DNA from: SYIM01 sp964581825
GTDB lineage: Bacteria; Pseudomonadota; Gammaproteobacteria; Burkholderiales; Burkholderiaceae_E
DNA length: 29,904 nt
Assembly: GCA_964581825.1 (NCBI GenBank)
Contig: CAZORB010000038.1
Location: 1-29,904 of the forward strand
Direction of reading: 5' to 3'
The position numbers and the translations under genes are program-made. The notes under the pieces are model-generated. The model searched no databases and was not told the DNA's origin. It worked only from the letters and a program-made list of their open reading frames with translations. This document shows, one piece after another, positions 6,507-14,648 of this stretch. Positions within the stretch are counted from its first letter, which is position 1; every line of letters begins with the position of its first letter.

Positions 6507-7622
6507 ATGACCAGGCAGGCGTCGGGTGCCGCGAGCGATGCGAAAGCACCGTCTGAGCCTGAGGCCGATATCGTGCCCTACCTCGAACAGCTGCGCGTTG
6601 AGCGCAGCTACTCGCCGCAGACGCTTGCCGCGTATCGCGCAGACCTCGTTCATCTGATCGACATTGCCACCGAACGCTCGGCAGACCGGCGCATGCCCGA
6701 CTGGCATCGCGTTGACGAACGCGCCGTGCGCGGCTGGGTGGCGCGCGCCAGCCGCGAGGGTTTATCGGCGCGCAGCATTGCGCGCCGGCTATCTGCCTGG
6801 CGAGGCTTTTTCGATTGGCTGGCCGAACATCGCGGTCTGGTCGGCAACCCGGCCCGTGGGGTCAGGGCGCCCCGGCAGCCGCGGCGCCTGCCATCGGCCC
6901 TGGCTCCAGACCAGGCGGTCAGGCTGGTGAGCGACCCCCAGGCCGAGGGCTTCGAGGCGATACGGGACCGCGCGATCGCAGAGCTTTTCTACTCTTCGGG
7001 TTTGCGGTTGACCGAGCTCATCAGCCTGGATGTGCTGTTTTTCGAAGCGGCGGCTGGTATGCCCCGCTCGGCCAGCTGGCTGAGTCTGGACGAGTCCGAG
7101 GTGATCGTTACCGGAAAGGGATCGAAGCGGCGAAGCGTTCCCGTGGGCCGCGACGCACTCGCCGCGCTAGGCACCTGGCTTGCTGAACGTGAGCGCTTCC
7201 TTACCGAAAATCCCGCTTCAGATGAGCGTGCGCTGTTTCTGTCCAGCCGCGGCACGCGTCTGTCGGCGCGGTCGGTACAGCTTCGCTTAAAGCGTCGCGG
7301 TATCGTCCAGGGCATTCCCGCCAACGTGCACCCGCACATGCTTCGCCACTCTTTTGCGAGCCACCTGTTGCAATCGAGCGGTGACCTGCGCGCGGTACAG
7401 GAACTGCTCGGCCACGCCAGCATCGCCAGTACCCAGGTCTACACCGCGCTCGATTTCCAGCGCCTGGCGGCGGTCTATGACGCGGCGCACCCGCGAGCGC
7501 GCCGGCGCGATGAGGCGCCGGACTCGAAGCCCAGCCCGGCAAAGGTCCACGCCCGGACACAGGCCCGCTCACAGGCTCAAGGCGCTGCGCCCCTGCCCGA
7601 TCCCAACCCGGAGCGCCCATGA
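6507..7622 (+). CDS. xerC: Tyrosine recombinase XerC
   Basis: XerC acts with XerD at the chromosomal dif site to resolve chromosome dimers. An N-terminal SAM-like core-binding domain (about 20-110) precedes the catalytic domain. The catalytic set is complete: R167 (GLR), K204 (GKGSK), H277 and R280 (HPHMLRH), H303 (LGH) and nucleophile Y312. The protein has 371 residues against the usual 295-310. The excess is a roughly 20-residue N-terminal lead, a loop insert at about 178-194 between the first Arg and the beta-hairpin Lys, and a C-terminal tail of about 40 basic, Pro/Ala-rich residues. The ATG at 6507 lies 68 bp after the DUF484 gene. The stop overlaps the ATG of rlmI (ATGA). Confidence 0.95.
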   Translation: MTRQASGAASDAKAPSEPEADIVPYLEQLRVERSYSPQTLAAYRADLVHLIDIATERSADRRMPDWHRVDERAVRGWVARASREGLSARSIARRLSAWRGFFDWLAEHRGLVGNPARGVRAPRQPRRLPSALAPDQAVRLVSDPQAEGFEAIRDRAIAELFYSSGLRLTELISLDVLFFEAAAGMPRSASWLSLDESEVIVTGKGSKRRSVPVGRDALAALGTWLAERERFLTENPASDERALFLSSRGTRLSARSVQLRLKRRGIVQGIPANVHPHMLRHSFASHLLQSSGDLRAVQELLGHASIASTQVYTALDFQRLAAVYDAAHPRARRRDEAPDSKPSPAKVHARTQARSQAQGAAPLPDPNPERP

Positions 7623-8806
7623 CGCCCGCTGCAACACTCGAACTTCGCCCCGGTAAAGAGCGGTCGCTGTTGCGCCGACACCCCTGGGTTTACGCTGGTG
7701 CGGTGGCCCGGGTGATCGGCCGGCCTTCGCCCGGCGATCTGGTGCGGGTGGTGGGTGCCGATCAGCGCTTTCTTGCCTGGGCGGCCTTTAGCCCGGAATC
7801 TACGATTCGGGCACGAGCCTGGTCATTTCTCGAGCATGAGATTCCCGATGACGCGTGGCTGAGCGCACGAATCGCTGCATCGGTCGCGCGCCGGGCGCAC
7901 CTTGCCGGCAGAACCGACGCGATTCGGCTGGTGTTTGGCGAGGCCGATGGCCTGCCTGGCCTCATCGTCGATCGCTACGCGGATCAGCTGGTGGTTCAGC
8001 TCATGGCCGCAGGCGTCGATGCCCGACGCGAGGCAATTGCCGATGCGCTGGTGACCGCCACCGGCGCGTCCAAGATCTACGAGCGATCCGATGCGGCCTC
8101 GCGCCAGCGAGAGGGCTTGCCCAGCCAGGAAGGGGCGCTACGTGGCACCGCGCCCGGCACTGCAGTCGATGTCATCGAAGACGGGGTTCGCTATCAGGTC
8201 GATGTGGTGCGCGGGCATAAAACTGGGTTTTACATCGATCAGCGCGATAACCGGCTACGCCTTGCACAGCTCGCCGCCGGCAAGCGGGTGCTCAACTGTT
8301 TCTGTTACACCGGGGGGTTCTCCCTGGCGGCTTTGGCGGCTGACGCAGCCGCGGCCTGGTCGATTGATTCGAGCGCCGAGGCGCTAGCCGTTGCAAAGGC
8401 GCAACAGACATTGAATTCCATCGAATCGCCCGCACATTGGATTCAAGCAGACGTATTTGATGCGCTGAAGCAGTTTGCCGCCGACGGCCAGCGCTTCGAT
8501 CTGATCGTGCTCGACCCACCGAAATTTGCGCCGTCAGTTCAGCACCTCGATCGGGCCACCCGGGCCTACAAGCAGTTAAGCCTGGCAGCCCTCAGGCTGC
8601 TTGAACCCGGTGGAAAGTTGTTGACGTTTTCATGCTCGGGAGCGGTATCGGTCGACCTGTTTCAGAAAGTGGTCGCAGGCGCGGTAATTGATGCGCGGGT
8701 GGATGCGCAGATGCTTGAGCGACTGGCCGCTGGCGAAGACCATCCAGTGTCAATGACGCATCCCGAAGGCGAGTATCTGAAAGGGCTGCTGCTCGCGCGG
8801 CTGTGA
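7619..8806 (+). CDS. rlmI: 23S rRNA (cytosine-5)-methyltransferase, RlmI family
   Basis: A SAM-dependent methyltransferase; the E. coli member makes m5C1962 in 23S rRNA. The 395 residues match that length. An N-terminal PUA-type RNA-binding domain (1-75) is followed by a linker domain with GHKTGFYIDQRDNR (199-212). The Rossmann SAM-binding motif is NCFCYTGGFS (226-235), and motif IV is DPPKFAPS (299-306). The catalytic cysteine is Cys339 in TFSCSG. It is translationally coupled to xerC by a 4-bp overlap and ends the six-gene run that starts with the lipid A acyltransferases. Assignment to RlmI rather than another COG1092 member is by overall similarity. Confidence 0.92.
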   Translation: MTPAATLELRPGKERSLLRRHPWVYAGAVARVIGRPSPGDLVRVVGADQRFLAWAAFSPESTIRARAWSFLEHEIPDDAWLSARIAASVARRAHLAGRTDAIRLVFGEADGLPGLIVDRYADQLVVQLMAAGVDARREAIADALVTATGASKIYERSDAASRQREGLPSQEGALRGTAPGTAVDVIEDGVRYQVDVVRGHKTGFYIDQRDNRLRLAQLAAGKRVLNCFCYTGGFSLAALAADAAAAWSIDSSAEALAVAKAQQTLNSIESPAHWIQADVFDALKQFAADGQRFDLIVLDPPKFAPSVQHLDRATRAYKQLSLAALRLLEPGGKLLTFSCSGAVSVDLFQKVVAGAVIDARVDAQMLERLAAGEDHPVSMTHPEGEYLKGLLLARL

Positions 8807-8849
8807 TGTGAGGTCGTTTGCGGCCAATCGCGCCGGATTGCACAAAGCC

Positions 8850-8877
8850 CTGCGCTGATCGGGCAAAGCCCGCGCAG
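8850..8877 (+). terminator. Hairpin between rlmI and the COG0523 gene
   Basis: CTGCGC (8850-8855) pairs with GCGCAG (8872-8877), and an inner GGGC-AAA-GCCC hairpin (8861-8871) extends it, with a one-sided 5-nt bulge. There is no T-tract, so it may be a 3' stability element or weak terminator for the upstream operon. A possible -10, TAGAAT (8884-8889), follows and could serve the next operon; it has no convincing -35. Confidence 0.35.
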
Positions 8878-8950
8878 CGCGCGTAGAATCTCGCGCCCGG
8901 ATGCGGTCCGCCCGCCGCGCCCGACCGATTGATCATGAGGTTGCAAGTCC

Positions 8951-9928
8951 ATGTCCAGCACGCACATCCCGGTCACGATTCTCACTGGCTTTCTTGGCAG
9001 CGGGAAAACCACGCTTCTGAAGCGCATCCTGAGCGAGCAGCACGGTCACCGGATTGCGGTCATCGAAAACGAATTCGGCGAAGAGGGCGTTGATAACGAC
9101 CTCCTGCTCCAGGAGCGCGACGAGCAGATCGTCGAGATGAACAACGGCTGCATCTGCTGCACGGTACGGGGTGACCTGATTCGCATTCTCGGTGACCTCC
9201 AGCAGCGTCGCAGCAAGGGTGACATCGCGTTCGATCGCGTGATTATCGAGACCACCGGCATGGCCGATCCCGGCCCGGTCGCACAGACTTTTTTCGTCGA
9301 TGACGATATCGCCGACAGCTACCTGCTCGACGCAATCATCACAGTCGTGGACGCCAAGCACGCGCCCCAGCAGCTCGTCGAGCGGCGCGAAGCGCAGGAG
9401 CAGGTGGGCTTTGCCGATCGCATCCTGATGTCCAAGGTCGATCTGGTCAGCGAAGAAGAACAGGCTGCGCTCAAGGCAAGGCTGCGCCAGATGAATCCCA
9501 GGGCGCCGATTCGCCCGGTGCATTTTGGCAACGCACCAATCGATGAGATTCTCGACATCCGCGGATTTAATCTCAATGCAATACTCGAGATCGATCCTGA
9601 GTTCCTCGACAGCGATGAGCATGAGCACGACGATAGCGTTCAGTCTTTCGTGTTCCGGTCCAATCGCGCGTTTGATCCAGGCAAACTCGAAGACTTTCTG
9701 TCCGGACTGGTTCAGGTTTACGGTCCGGACTTGTTAAGGTATAAAGGCGTGCTTTTCATGAAGGGGTCGGATCGTCAGACCGTCTTCCAGGGCGTCCACA
9801 TGATGATGGGTGCCGATTTGGGCCGGCGCTGGCAGCCCGGAGAAAAGCCCTCCAGCAAAATGGTGTTCATCGGTCGCAACCTGCCGAAGGACATGTTCAT
9901 CAAAGGCCTCGAACAGTGCCTCGCGTAG
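8951..9928 (+). CDS. COG0523 (CobW/YjiA-type) metal-handling GTPase
   Basis: A G3E-family P-loop GTPase of the COG0523 group, whose characterised members act as metallochaperones or insertases for zinc, cobalt or other metals. The 325 residues show Walker A GFLGSGKTT (13-21), the NEFGEEGVDN switch, the metal-binding CICC (67-70, CxCC type), ETTGMADPGP (100-109) and SKVD (161-164) as the guanine-specificity motif. An Asp/His/Glu cluster DEHEHDD (222-228) may bind metal. The start is ATG at 8951. It lies 25 bp before dksA, then hslVU. The neighbouring DksA lacks most zinc cysteines, so a zinc link is tempting. However, I see no AT-rich Zur-type palindrome upstream, so metal and regulation are unknown. 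Confidence 0.9.
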   Translation: MSSTHIPVTILTGFLGSGKTTLLKRILSEQHGHRIAVIENEFGEEGVDNDLLLQERDEQIVEMNNGCICCTVRGDLIRILGDLQQRRSKGDIAFDRVIIETTGMADPGPVAQTFFVDDDIADSYLLDAIITVVDAKHAPQQLVERREAQEQVGFADRILMSKVDLVSEEEQAALKARLRQMNPRAPIRPVHFGNAPIDEILDIRGFNLNAILEIDPEFLDSDEHEHDDSVQSFVFRSNRAFDPGKLEDFLSGLVQVYGPDLLRYKGVLFMKGSDRQTVFQGVHMMMGADLGRRWQPGEKPSSKMVFIGRNLPKDMFIKGLEQCLA

Positions 9929-9953
9929 GCTGATCAATCAGGCAGGATTTGAC

Positions 9954-10382
9954 ATGGCAGCCACGAAAGACAAAAAGCCGATCAACGAGGAAGCGCTACT
10001 GCGCATGCCCGAGTCGGCCTATATGAATGAGGCGCAACTCGCCTACTTCCGCGATCTGCTCCAGCAGATGGAGCGGGAAATTCTCCACAACGCGGGTGAA
10101 ACCACCGAGCACCTGCGTGAGACGGTCATCGTTCCTGACCCAGCCGACCGGGCCACGATCGAGGAAGAGCACGCGCTCGAGCTTCGCACGCGCGATCGCG
10201 AGCGTAAGCTCTTGAAGAAAATCCAACAGGCGATCTCCCGCATCGACTCGGGCGACTACGGCTACTGCGAAGAAACCGGTGAGCCCATCGGCTTGCCGCG
10301 CCTTCTTGCGCGGCCCACAGCCACGCTGTCGCTCGAGGCCCAGCAGCGGCGTGAGCTGCGGCAAAAGCTCTACGGCGACTGA
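9954..10382 (+). CDS. dksA: RNA polymerase-binding transcription factor DksA, cysteine-poor form
   Basis: DksA enters the secondary channel of RNA polymerase and, with ppGpp, adjusts rRNA and amino-acid promoters. The 142 residues cover the coiled coil and the C-terminal globular region. The coiled-coil tip keeps the important DPADRA motif (D62, D65, A67; equal to D71, D74, A76 in E. coli). The zinc finger is degenerate. Cys105 of GYCEETGEPIG remains, but the next cysteine is Thr108 and the second pair is Ser126 and Ala129 in LSLEAQ. The fold therefore cannot hold zinc with four cysteines. I believe similar forms occur in other Burkholderiales and in alphaproteobacteria. ATG 9954 is chosen because the frame further upstream lies inside the GTPase gene. 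hslV starts directly after its stop. Confidence 0.94.
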   Translation: MAATKDKKPINEEALLRMPESAYMNEAQLAYFRDLLQQMEREILHNAGETTEHLRETVIVPDPADRATIEEEHALELRTRDRERKLLKKIQQAISRIDSGDYGYCEETGEPIGLPRLLARPTATLSLEAQQRRELRQKLYGD

Positions 10383-10934
10383 TTGGAACAGTTCCACGGC
10401 ACGACCATCGTTTCAGTCCGACGTGACGGTCGCGTTGCGTTGGGCGGTGACGGTCAGGTCACACTGGGCAATATCGTGATCAAGGCGAGCGCGCGCAAAG
10501 TGCGGCGCCTCCACGACGGCAAAGTGCTGGCTGGATTCGCTGGCGGCACGGCCGACGCATTCACGTTATTTGAACGCTTTGAAGCGAAACTGCAGAAGCA
10601 TTCGGGCCATCTGGTGCGCTCGGCGGTTGAACTTGCCAAAGACTGGCGAACCGATCGAATGCTGCGCAGGCTCGAGGCCATGCTCGCGGTGGCCGACGCG
10701 CAGGCCTCGCTCATCATCACCGGCAACGGCGACGTGCTGGAGCCCGAGCACGGACTGATTGCAATTGGCAGTGGCGGGCCGTATGCGCAGGCGGCGGCGC
10801 TCGCGCTGCTGTCGCATTCCTCGCTCGATGCCGAAGCAATCGTTCGGCAATCGCTCACGATTGCAGGCGAGCTGTGCATCTACACCAACCAGCATCACAC
10901 GGTTGAAACGCTCGAGGGCAACACCAGTGGTTGA
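10383..10934 (+). CDS. hslV: ATP-dependent protease, peptidase subunit HslV
   Basis: HslV forms the double-hexameric threonine-protease core of the HslVU (ClpQY) cytosolic protease. The 183 residues match the family. The N-terminus MEQFHG precedes TTIVSVRRDG, so Thr7 becomes the catalytic Thr1 after processing. GGDGQVTLG and the AGFAGGTADAFTLFERFE block are typical. The start is TTG at 10383, immediately after the dksA TGA with no gap and no clear ribosome site, which suggests translational coupling. The 3' end overlaps the hslU GTG start by 8 bp. ATPase and peptidase are therefore made together. Confidence 0.95.
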   Translation: MEQFHGTTIVSVRRDGRVALGGDGQVTLGNIVIKASARKVRRLHDGKVLAGFAGGTADAFTLFERFEAKLQKHSGHLVRSAVELAKDWRTDRMLRRLEAMLAVADAQASLIITGNGDVLEPEHGLIAIGSGGPYAQAAALALLSHSSLDAEAIVRQSLTIAGELCIYTNQHHTVETLEGNTSG

Positions 10935-12327
10935 AGCTGCCACGCTCACACCGGCCCAAATTGTCGCCGAGCTCGATAAACATATCGTCGGGCAGGCGCA
11001 GGCCAAGCGCGCTGTCGCAATCGCGCTCAGAAACCGTTGGCGGCGCCAACAGGTGGATGGCCCGATGCGCACCGAAATCACGCCCAAGAACATCCTGATG
11101 ATCGGCCCGACTGGCGTGGGTAAAACCGAGATCGCGCGCCGGCTCGCCCGGCTTGCGCAGGCGCCCTTTATCAAGGTTGAAGCCACCAAGTTCACCGAGG
11201 TCGGTTACGTCGGTCGCGATGTCGACACCATCATCCGCGACCTGGTCGAGACCGCCATCAAGCAGGTGCGCGAGCGGGCGATGGTCGACGTGCAGGCGCG
11301 TGCGCTCGATGCGGCTGAAGAACGCATTCTCGATGTGCTGGTGCCACCGGCACGCCCGGCCGCGCCGGCGGCGGCGTTCCCGTTTTTTGGGGGTGCGGTC
11401 GAGCCGCCCGCCCCCACGCAGCAGGCATCGCCCGCCGAATCGGCCGCCCGCCAGAAGCTCAGGAAGCGCCTGCGCGAGGGTGAGCTTGATTTGCGCGAGA
11501 TTGAAATCGACGTCACGATGGCAGCGCCTCAAGTCATGCCGCTGGGCATGGGTGCGGGCGGCCAGCAGGGCCTGGACGAAATCAGTCAGCAGCTGCAGTC
11601 ATTGTTTTCGCAGATGCCGGGCCGGCGCGCCACGCGCAAGATGACCGTTGCCGAGGCGATGCGCACGCTCGCCCAGGAAGAGGCCGCGCGTCTGGTCAAT
11701 GAAGACGAGGTGCGTGCCCGCGCGATCGAAGCGGCCGAGCAGAGCGGCATTGTCTTCATCGATGAGATCGACAAGGTGGCGAGCCGCGGCGAACACCAGG
11801 GCGCGGACGTATCACGCCAGGGGGTGCAACGCGACCTGCTGCCCCTCATCGAGGGCACGGCCGTTAATACCCGCTATGGCGTGGTGCGAACCGACCATAT
11901 TCTGTTCATCGCTTCGGGCGCTTTTCATCTGTCGCAACCCTCCGATCTGATCCCCGAGCTGCAGGGCAGGCTGCCGATTCGAGTCGAGATGCAGGCGCTG
12001 ACGCCTGAGGATTTTGTACGGATTCTGGGCGATACTGATGCGAGCCTCGTTCGCCAGTACCAGTCGTTGCTCGCCACCGAAGGCGTCACGCTGGATTTCA
12101 CCGCCGAGGGCGTTCGACGGCTCGCCGACATTGCCTTCGAAGTCAATGAGCGCACCGAAAATATCGGTGCGCGCAGACTGCACACGGTCATGGAGCGCCT
12201 GCTCGAACAGGTATCGTTTGATGCCGACGCCCGGGCCGGACACACCGTGATCATTGATGCGGCATTCGTTGATGCGCGGCTCGCCGAGGTTGCGCGCAGC
12301 GACGATCTTGCCCGCTACATCCTGTAG
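10927..12327 (+). CDS. hslU: ATP-dependent protease, ATPase subunit HslU
   Basis: HslU is the hexameric AAA+ unfoldase that feeds substrates into HslV. With a GTG start at 10927 it has 466 residues; E. coli has 443. LTPAQIVAELDKHIVGQ (7-23) is the expected N-terminus, so the longer open frame reaching back to 10759 inside hslV is rejected. Walker A is GPTGVGKT (60-67), the pore loop GYVG lies in GYVGRDVDTII, and Walker B is IVFIDEID. The variable I domain lies between them and includes an Ala/Pro-rich stretch. The C-terminus LARYIL matches the tail that docks into HslV pockets. It overlaps hslV by 8 bp, and argB follows 21 bp downstream. Confidence 0.96.
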   Translation: MVEAATLTPAQIVAELDKHIVGQAQAKRAVAIALRNRWRRQQVDGPMRTEITPKNILMIGPTGVGKTEIARRLARLAQAPFIKVEATKFTEVGYVGRDVDTIIRDLVETAIKQVRERAMVDVQARALDAAEERILDVLVPPARPAAPAAAFPFFGGAVEPPAPTQQASPAESAARQKLRKRLREGELDLREIEIDVTMAAPQVMPLGMGAGGQQGLDEISQQLQSLFSQMPGRRATRKMTVAEAMRTLAQEEAARLVNEDEVRARAIEAAEQSGIVFIDEIDKVASRGEHQGADVSRQGVQRDLLPLIEGTAVNTRYGVVRTDHILFIASGAFHLSQPSDLIPELQGRLPIRVEMQALTPEDFVRILGDTDASLVRQYQSLLATEGVTLDFTAEGVRRLADIAFEVNERTENIGARRLHTVMERLLEQVSFDADARAGHTVIIDAAFVDARLAEVARSDDLARYIL

Positions 12328-12330
12328 ACC

Positions 12331-12342
12331 GCTCCGCGGAGC
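12331..12342 (+). repeat. 12-bp perfect palindrome before argB
   Basis: GCTCCGCGGAGC lies between the hslU stop and the argB ATG at 12349. Its right half supplies CGGAG, the likely ribosome site of argB, so folding could hide that site. It may be chance in GC-rich DNA. Confidence 0.4.
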
Positions 12343-12348
12343 CCAACC

Positions 12349-13239
12349 ATGACCGACAAGACGCCGATTGCCCCGGCCCTGCAGGCGCAGATCCTTGCTG
12401 AGGCAATGCCTTACATCCGTCGCTTTCACGGCCGTATTCTGGTGATCAAATACGGCGGCAACGCGATGACCGATCCGCTGCTCAAACAGAGCTTCGCGCG
12501 CGACGTGGTGCTGTTGAAGCTCGTTGGCATGAATCCGGTGGTGGTGCACGGCGGCGGACCCCAGATCGAGCAGCTGCTTGCGCGAGTCGGCAAAAAGGGC
12601 GAGTTCGTGCAGGGCATGCGGGTCACCGATTCCGAGACCATGGATATCGTCGAAATGGTGCTTGCGGGCCAGGTCAATAAAGAAATCGTTGAACTCATCA
12701 ATACCGCGGGCGGCCGGGCGGTTGGTTTGACCGGTCAGGACGGTGGCCTGATTCGCGCGAGAAAGCTCAGGATGACCTTGCCCGAGCAGCCGGGCGAAGA
12801 GTTCGATATCGGCCAGGTGGGCGAAATCGAAACCATCGACCCGGGCATTGTGCACACGCTCACCGCCAATGGCTTCATTCCAGTCATCGCGCCGATCGGG
12901 TCGGGCGCCGACGGCGAAACCTACAACATCAATGCGGATGTCGTGGCGGGCAAAGTGGCCGAGGTGCTGAAAGCTGAAAAGCTGGTGCTGCTGACCAATA
13001 CGGCTGGCGTACTCGACAAGTCCGGCAAGCTGCTTACCGGGCTGACCGCGCGCCGTATTGATGAGCTGTTTGCCGACGGCACGATCTCAGGTGGCATGCT
13101 GCCCAAGATTTCGTCTGCGCTCGATGCAGCCCGAGCCGGCGTGAACTCGGTTCATATCATTGACGGCCGCGTTGACCATTGCCTGCTGCTTGAGATCATG
13201 ACCGATCACGGCGTAGGCACCATGATTCGCAGTCACTGA
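12349..13239 (+). CDS. argB: Acetylglutamate kinase
   Basis: ArgB phosphorylates N-acetyl-L-glutamate, the second step of arginine synthesis, in the cytosol. The 296 residues match the family. ATP- and substrate-binding signatures are KYGGNAM (34-40) and HGGGPQIEQ (67-75). An extra N-terminal helix (LQAQILAEAMPYIRRFHG, 11-28) and the C-terminal block with HGVGTMI resemble the arginine-inhibited hexameric class, so feedback inhibition by arginine is likely from family knowledge. The ATG at 12349 lies 21 bp after hslU. The HAD phosphatase gene follows after 10 bp, so it is probably in the hslVU transcription unit. Confidence 0.97.
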   Translation: MTDKTPIAPALQAQILAEAMPYIRRFHGRILVIKYGGNAMTDPLLKQSFARDVVLLKLVGMNPVVVHGGGPQIEQLLARVGKKGEFVQGMRVTDSETMDIVEMVLAGQVNKEIVELINTAGGRAVGLTGQDGGLIRARKLRMTLPEQPGEEFDIGQVGEIETIDPGIVHTLTANGFIPVIAPIGSGADGETYNINADVVAGKVAEVLKAEKLVLLTNTAGVLDKSGKLLTGLTARRIDELFADGTISGGMLPKISSALDAARAGVNSVHIIDGRVDHCLLLEIMTDHGVGTMIRSH

Positions 13240-13249
13240 CGTAACGCCC

Positions 13250-13993
13250 ATGCGCGCCTTGCGCAGGCCCCTGACTGGACCGACCAGCCCGCGTCGGGCG
13301 GCGCAGCGCATCTGGCTGCTTGATCTCGACGACACACTGCACGATGCGCAGCCAGCGATCATGCCGAGAATCGATGCGGCGATGACGGACTACGTGGCCC
13401 GTCACCTTGGCCTGGAGCGCGCTGAGGCGAGCGCGCTCAGGTTGTCCTACTGGCGCCGCTATGGCGCAACGCTGCTCGGCCTGGTCACGCATCATCAGGT
13501 TGACCCGCACCATTATCTGCGCGAAACGCATCAGTTTCCCGACATGCATCGGCTGGTGCGGCGCAGCCCGGCGCTCGCGCGCTCGCTCGGCCGATTGCCC
13601 GGTCGGCGGATCATCGTCACCAATGGACCCTGGCACTACGCGCGGTCGGTTGTGCGCGCATTAGGTATCGCGGGCAGCATTGAGGCCATCGTGCCGATTG
13701 AAGCGATGCGCTTTGCCGGCCGCTTTCAGCCCAAACCTTCATCGCCGATGATGCGTCGGCTGGCGGCACGACTGCGTACCCATCCTTCGCGCTGCGTACT
13801 GGTCGACGATACCGTGGCAAATCTCGCAGGCGCGCATGCCGCAGGGGTTCGGACAGTGCTTGCGAGCGCACTGAACCAGGCGCGAAAGCCTGTCGCGCGT
13901 CGCGCGCGTGCGGGTTCATCACGGCGGGTGGAGCTTCAAGTACAATCAGTCGGACAGCTTTCGCGCCGCGTGCCGTCGCGCTCCACCTTCTGA
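13250..13993 (+). CDS. HAD-superfamily pyrimidine 5'-nucleotidase
   Basis: A haloacid dehalogenase-fold hydrolase of the SDT1-like pyrimidine 5'-nucleotidase group, 247 residues. Motif I is DLDDTLHD with nucleophile D25 and acid D27. Motif II is TNGP (T124, N125), motif III the lysine of QPKPS (K162) and motif IV VDDTVANLAGA (D186, D187). The cap is helical and contains many His and Trp residues. The likely reaction is dephosphorylation of UMP/CMP-like nucleotides, but HAD specificity is hard to read from sequence. The start at 13250 adds about 20 basic residues before the fold; no later ATG precedes motif I. slmA begins 1 bp after the stop, and argB lies 10 bp before. Confidence 0.85.
   Translation: MRALRRPLTGPTSPRRAAQRIWLLDLDDTLHDAQPAIMPRIDAAMTDYVARHLGLERAEASALRLSYWRRYGATLLGLVTHHQVDPHHYLRETHQFPDMHRLVRRSPALARSLGRLPGRRIIVTNGPWHYARSVVRALGIAGSIEAIVPIEAMRFAGRFQPKPSSPMMRRLAARLRTHPSRCVLVDDTVANLAGAHAAGVRTVLASALNQARKPVARRARAGSSRRVELQVQSVGQLSRRVPSRSTF
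13941..13946 (+). promoter_or_regulatory. Possible -10 for slmA inside the nucleotidase gene
   Basis: TACAAT lies in the context TTCAAGTACAATCAG near the 3' end of the HAD gene, in locally more AT-rich DNA. A start near 13953 would give slmA a 40-nt leader. No convincing -35 is seen, so this is tentative. Confidence 0.3.
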
Positions 13994-13994
13994 C

Positions 13995-14621
13995 ATGGAC
14001 ACCGCCGCCGCTCCCGTTCCCGACGCTTCTGCAAGCTCCAAGCCCGCCCGGCCCAAGCCAGGCGAGCGGCGGCTGCAGATTTTGCAGGCGCTCGCGGCCA
14101 TGCTCCAGGAGCCCGGCGGCGAGCGCGTCACCACTGCGGCGCTCGCTGCCCGGCTCAAAGTCTCAGAAGCCGCGCTTTATCGCCACTTCGCGAGCAAGGC
14201 CCAGATGTTCGAAGGCCTGATCGAGTTCATTGAGTCCACCATCTTCGGGCTCATCAATCAGATCACCAGCGCTCAGGAAGACGGCCAGCGACAGCTGAGC
14301 GACATCATCGCCATGCTGCTCAACTTCTCGGAGCGCAATCCGGGCATGACGCGGGTGCTGATCGGTGATGCGCTGGTCACCGAAGACGACCGGCTCCAGG
14401 TGCGAATCAACCAGCTGGTCGATCGTATCGAAGCATCGTTGCGGCAGTCGTTTCGGGTCGCGGTGGCGCAGAGTGTTCTCGCCGCCGATACCGACGCAGG
14501 TGCCCGCGCGGCGGTCGTGATCGCGTTCGTGCAGGGACGTTGGCTGCGCTTTGCCAAAAGCGGCTTTAAGCGGCCGCCGACCGAAGGCCTTGCAGATCAG
14601 CTTGCCACGCTGGTCGCCTGA
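13995..14621 (+). CDS. slmA: Nucleoid occlusion factor SlmA (TetR family)
   Basis: SlmA binds specific chromosomal sites and FtsZ, stopping Z-ring assembly over the nucleoid. The 208 residues compare with 198 in E. coli. After about 20 Pro/Ala-rich residues, the TetR-type helix-turn-helix runs from about 24 to 70; its recognition part is TTAALAARLKVSEAALYRHF, followed by ASKAQMFEGLIEFIE. The C-terminal ligand/dimer domain matches SlmA (SDIIAMLLNFSERNPGMTRVL, NQLVDRIEASLRQSFRVA) rather than a drug-type TetR repressor. The start ATG 13995 is chosen because the longer frame runs back into the HAD gene. It lies 1 bp after that stop and 27 bp before an MFS gene. I did not find a SlmA-binding-site consensus in the window by eye. 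Confidence 0.9.
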   Translation: MDTAAAPVPDASASSKPARPKPGERRLQILQALAAMLQEPGGERVTTAALAARLKVSEAALYRHFASKAQMFEGLIEFIESTIFGLINQITSAQEDGQRQLSDIIAMLLNFSERNPGMTRVLIGDALVTEDDRLQVRINQLVDRIEASLRQSFRVAVAQSVLAADTDAGARAAVVIAFVQGRWLRFAKSGFKRPPTEGLADQLATLVA

Positions 14622-14648
14622 GTTCATGCAGGCGGTCGAACCACGACC

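Noticed and set aside
8807..8950. A Zur-type operator before the COG0523 gene
   Set aside because: The region is GC-rich and lacks the AT-rich palindrome expected for Zur boxes.
11812..12855. A 347-codon minus-strand frame across hslU and argB
   Set aside because: It spans two recognised genes and their junction on the other strand; a shadow.
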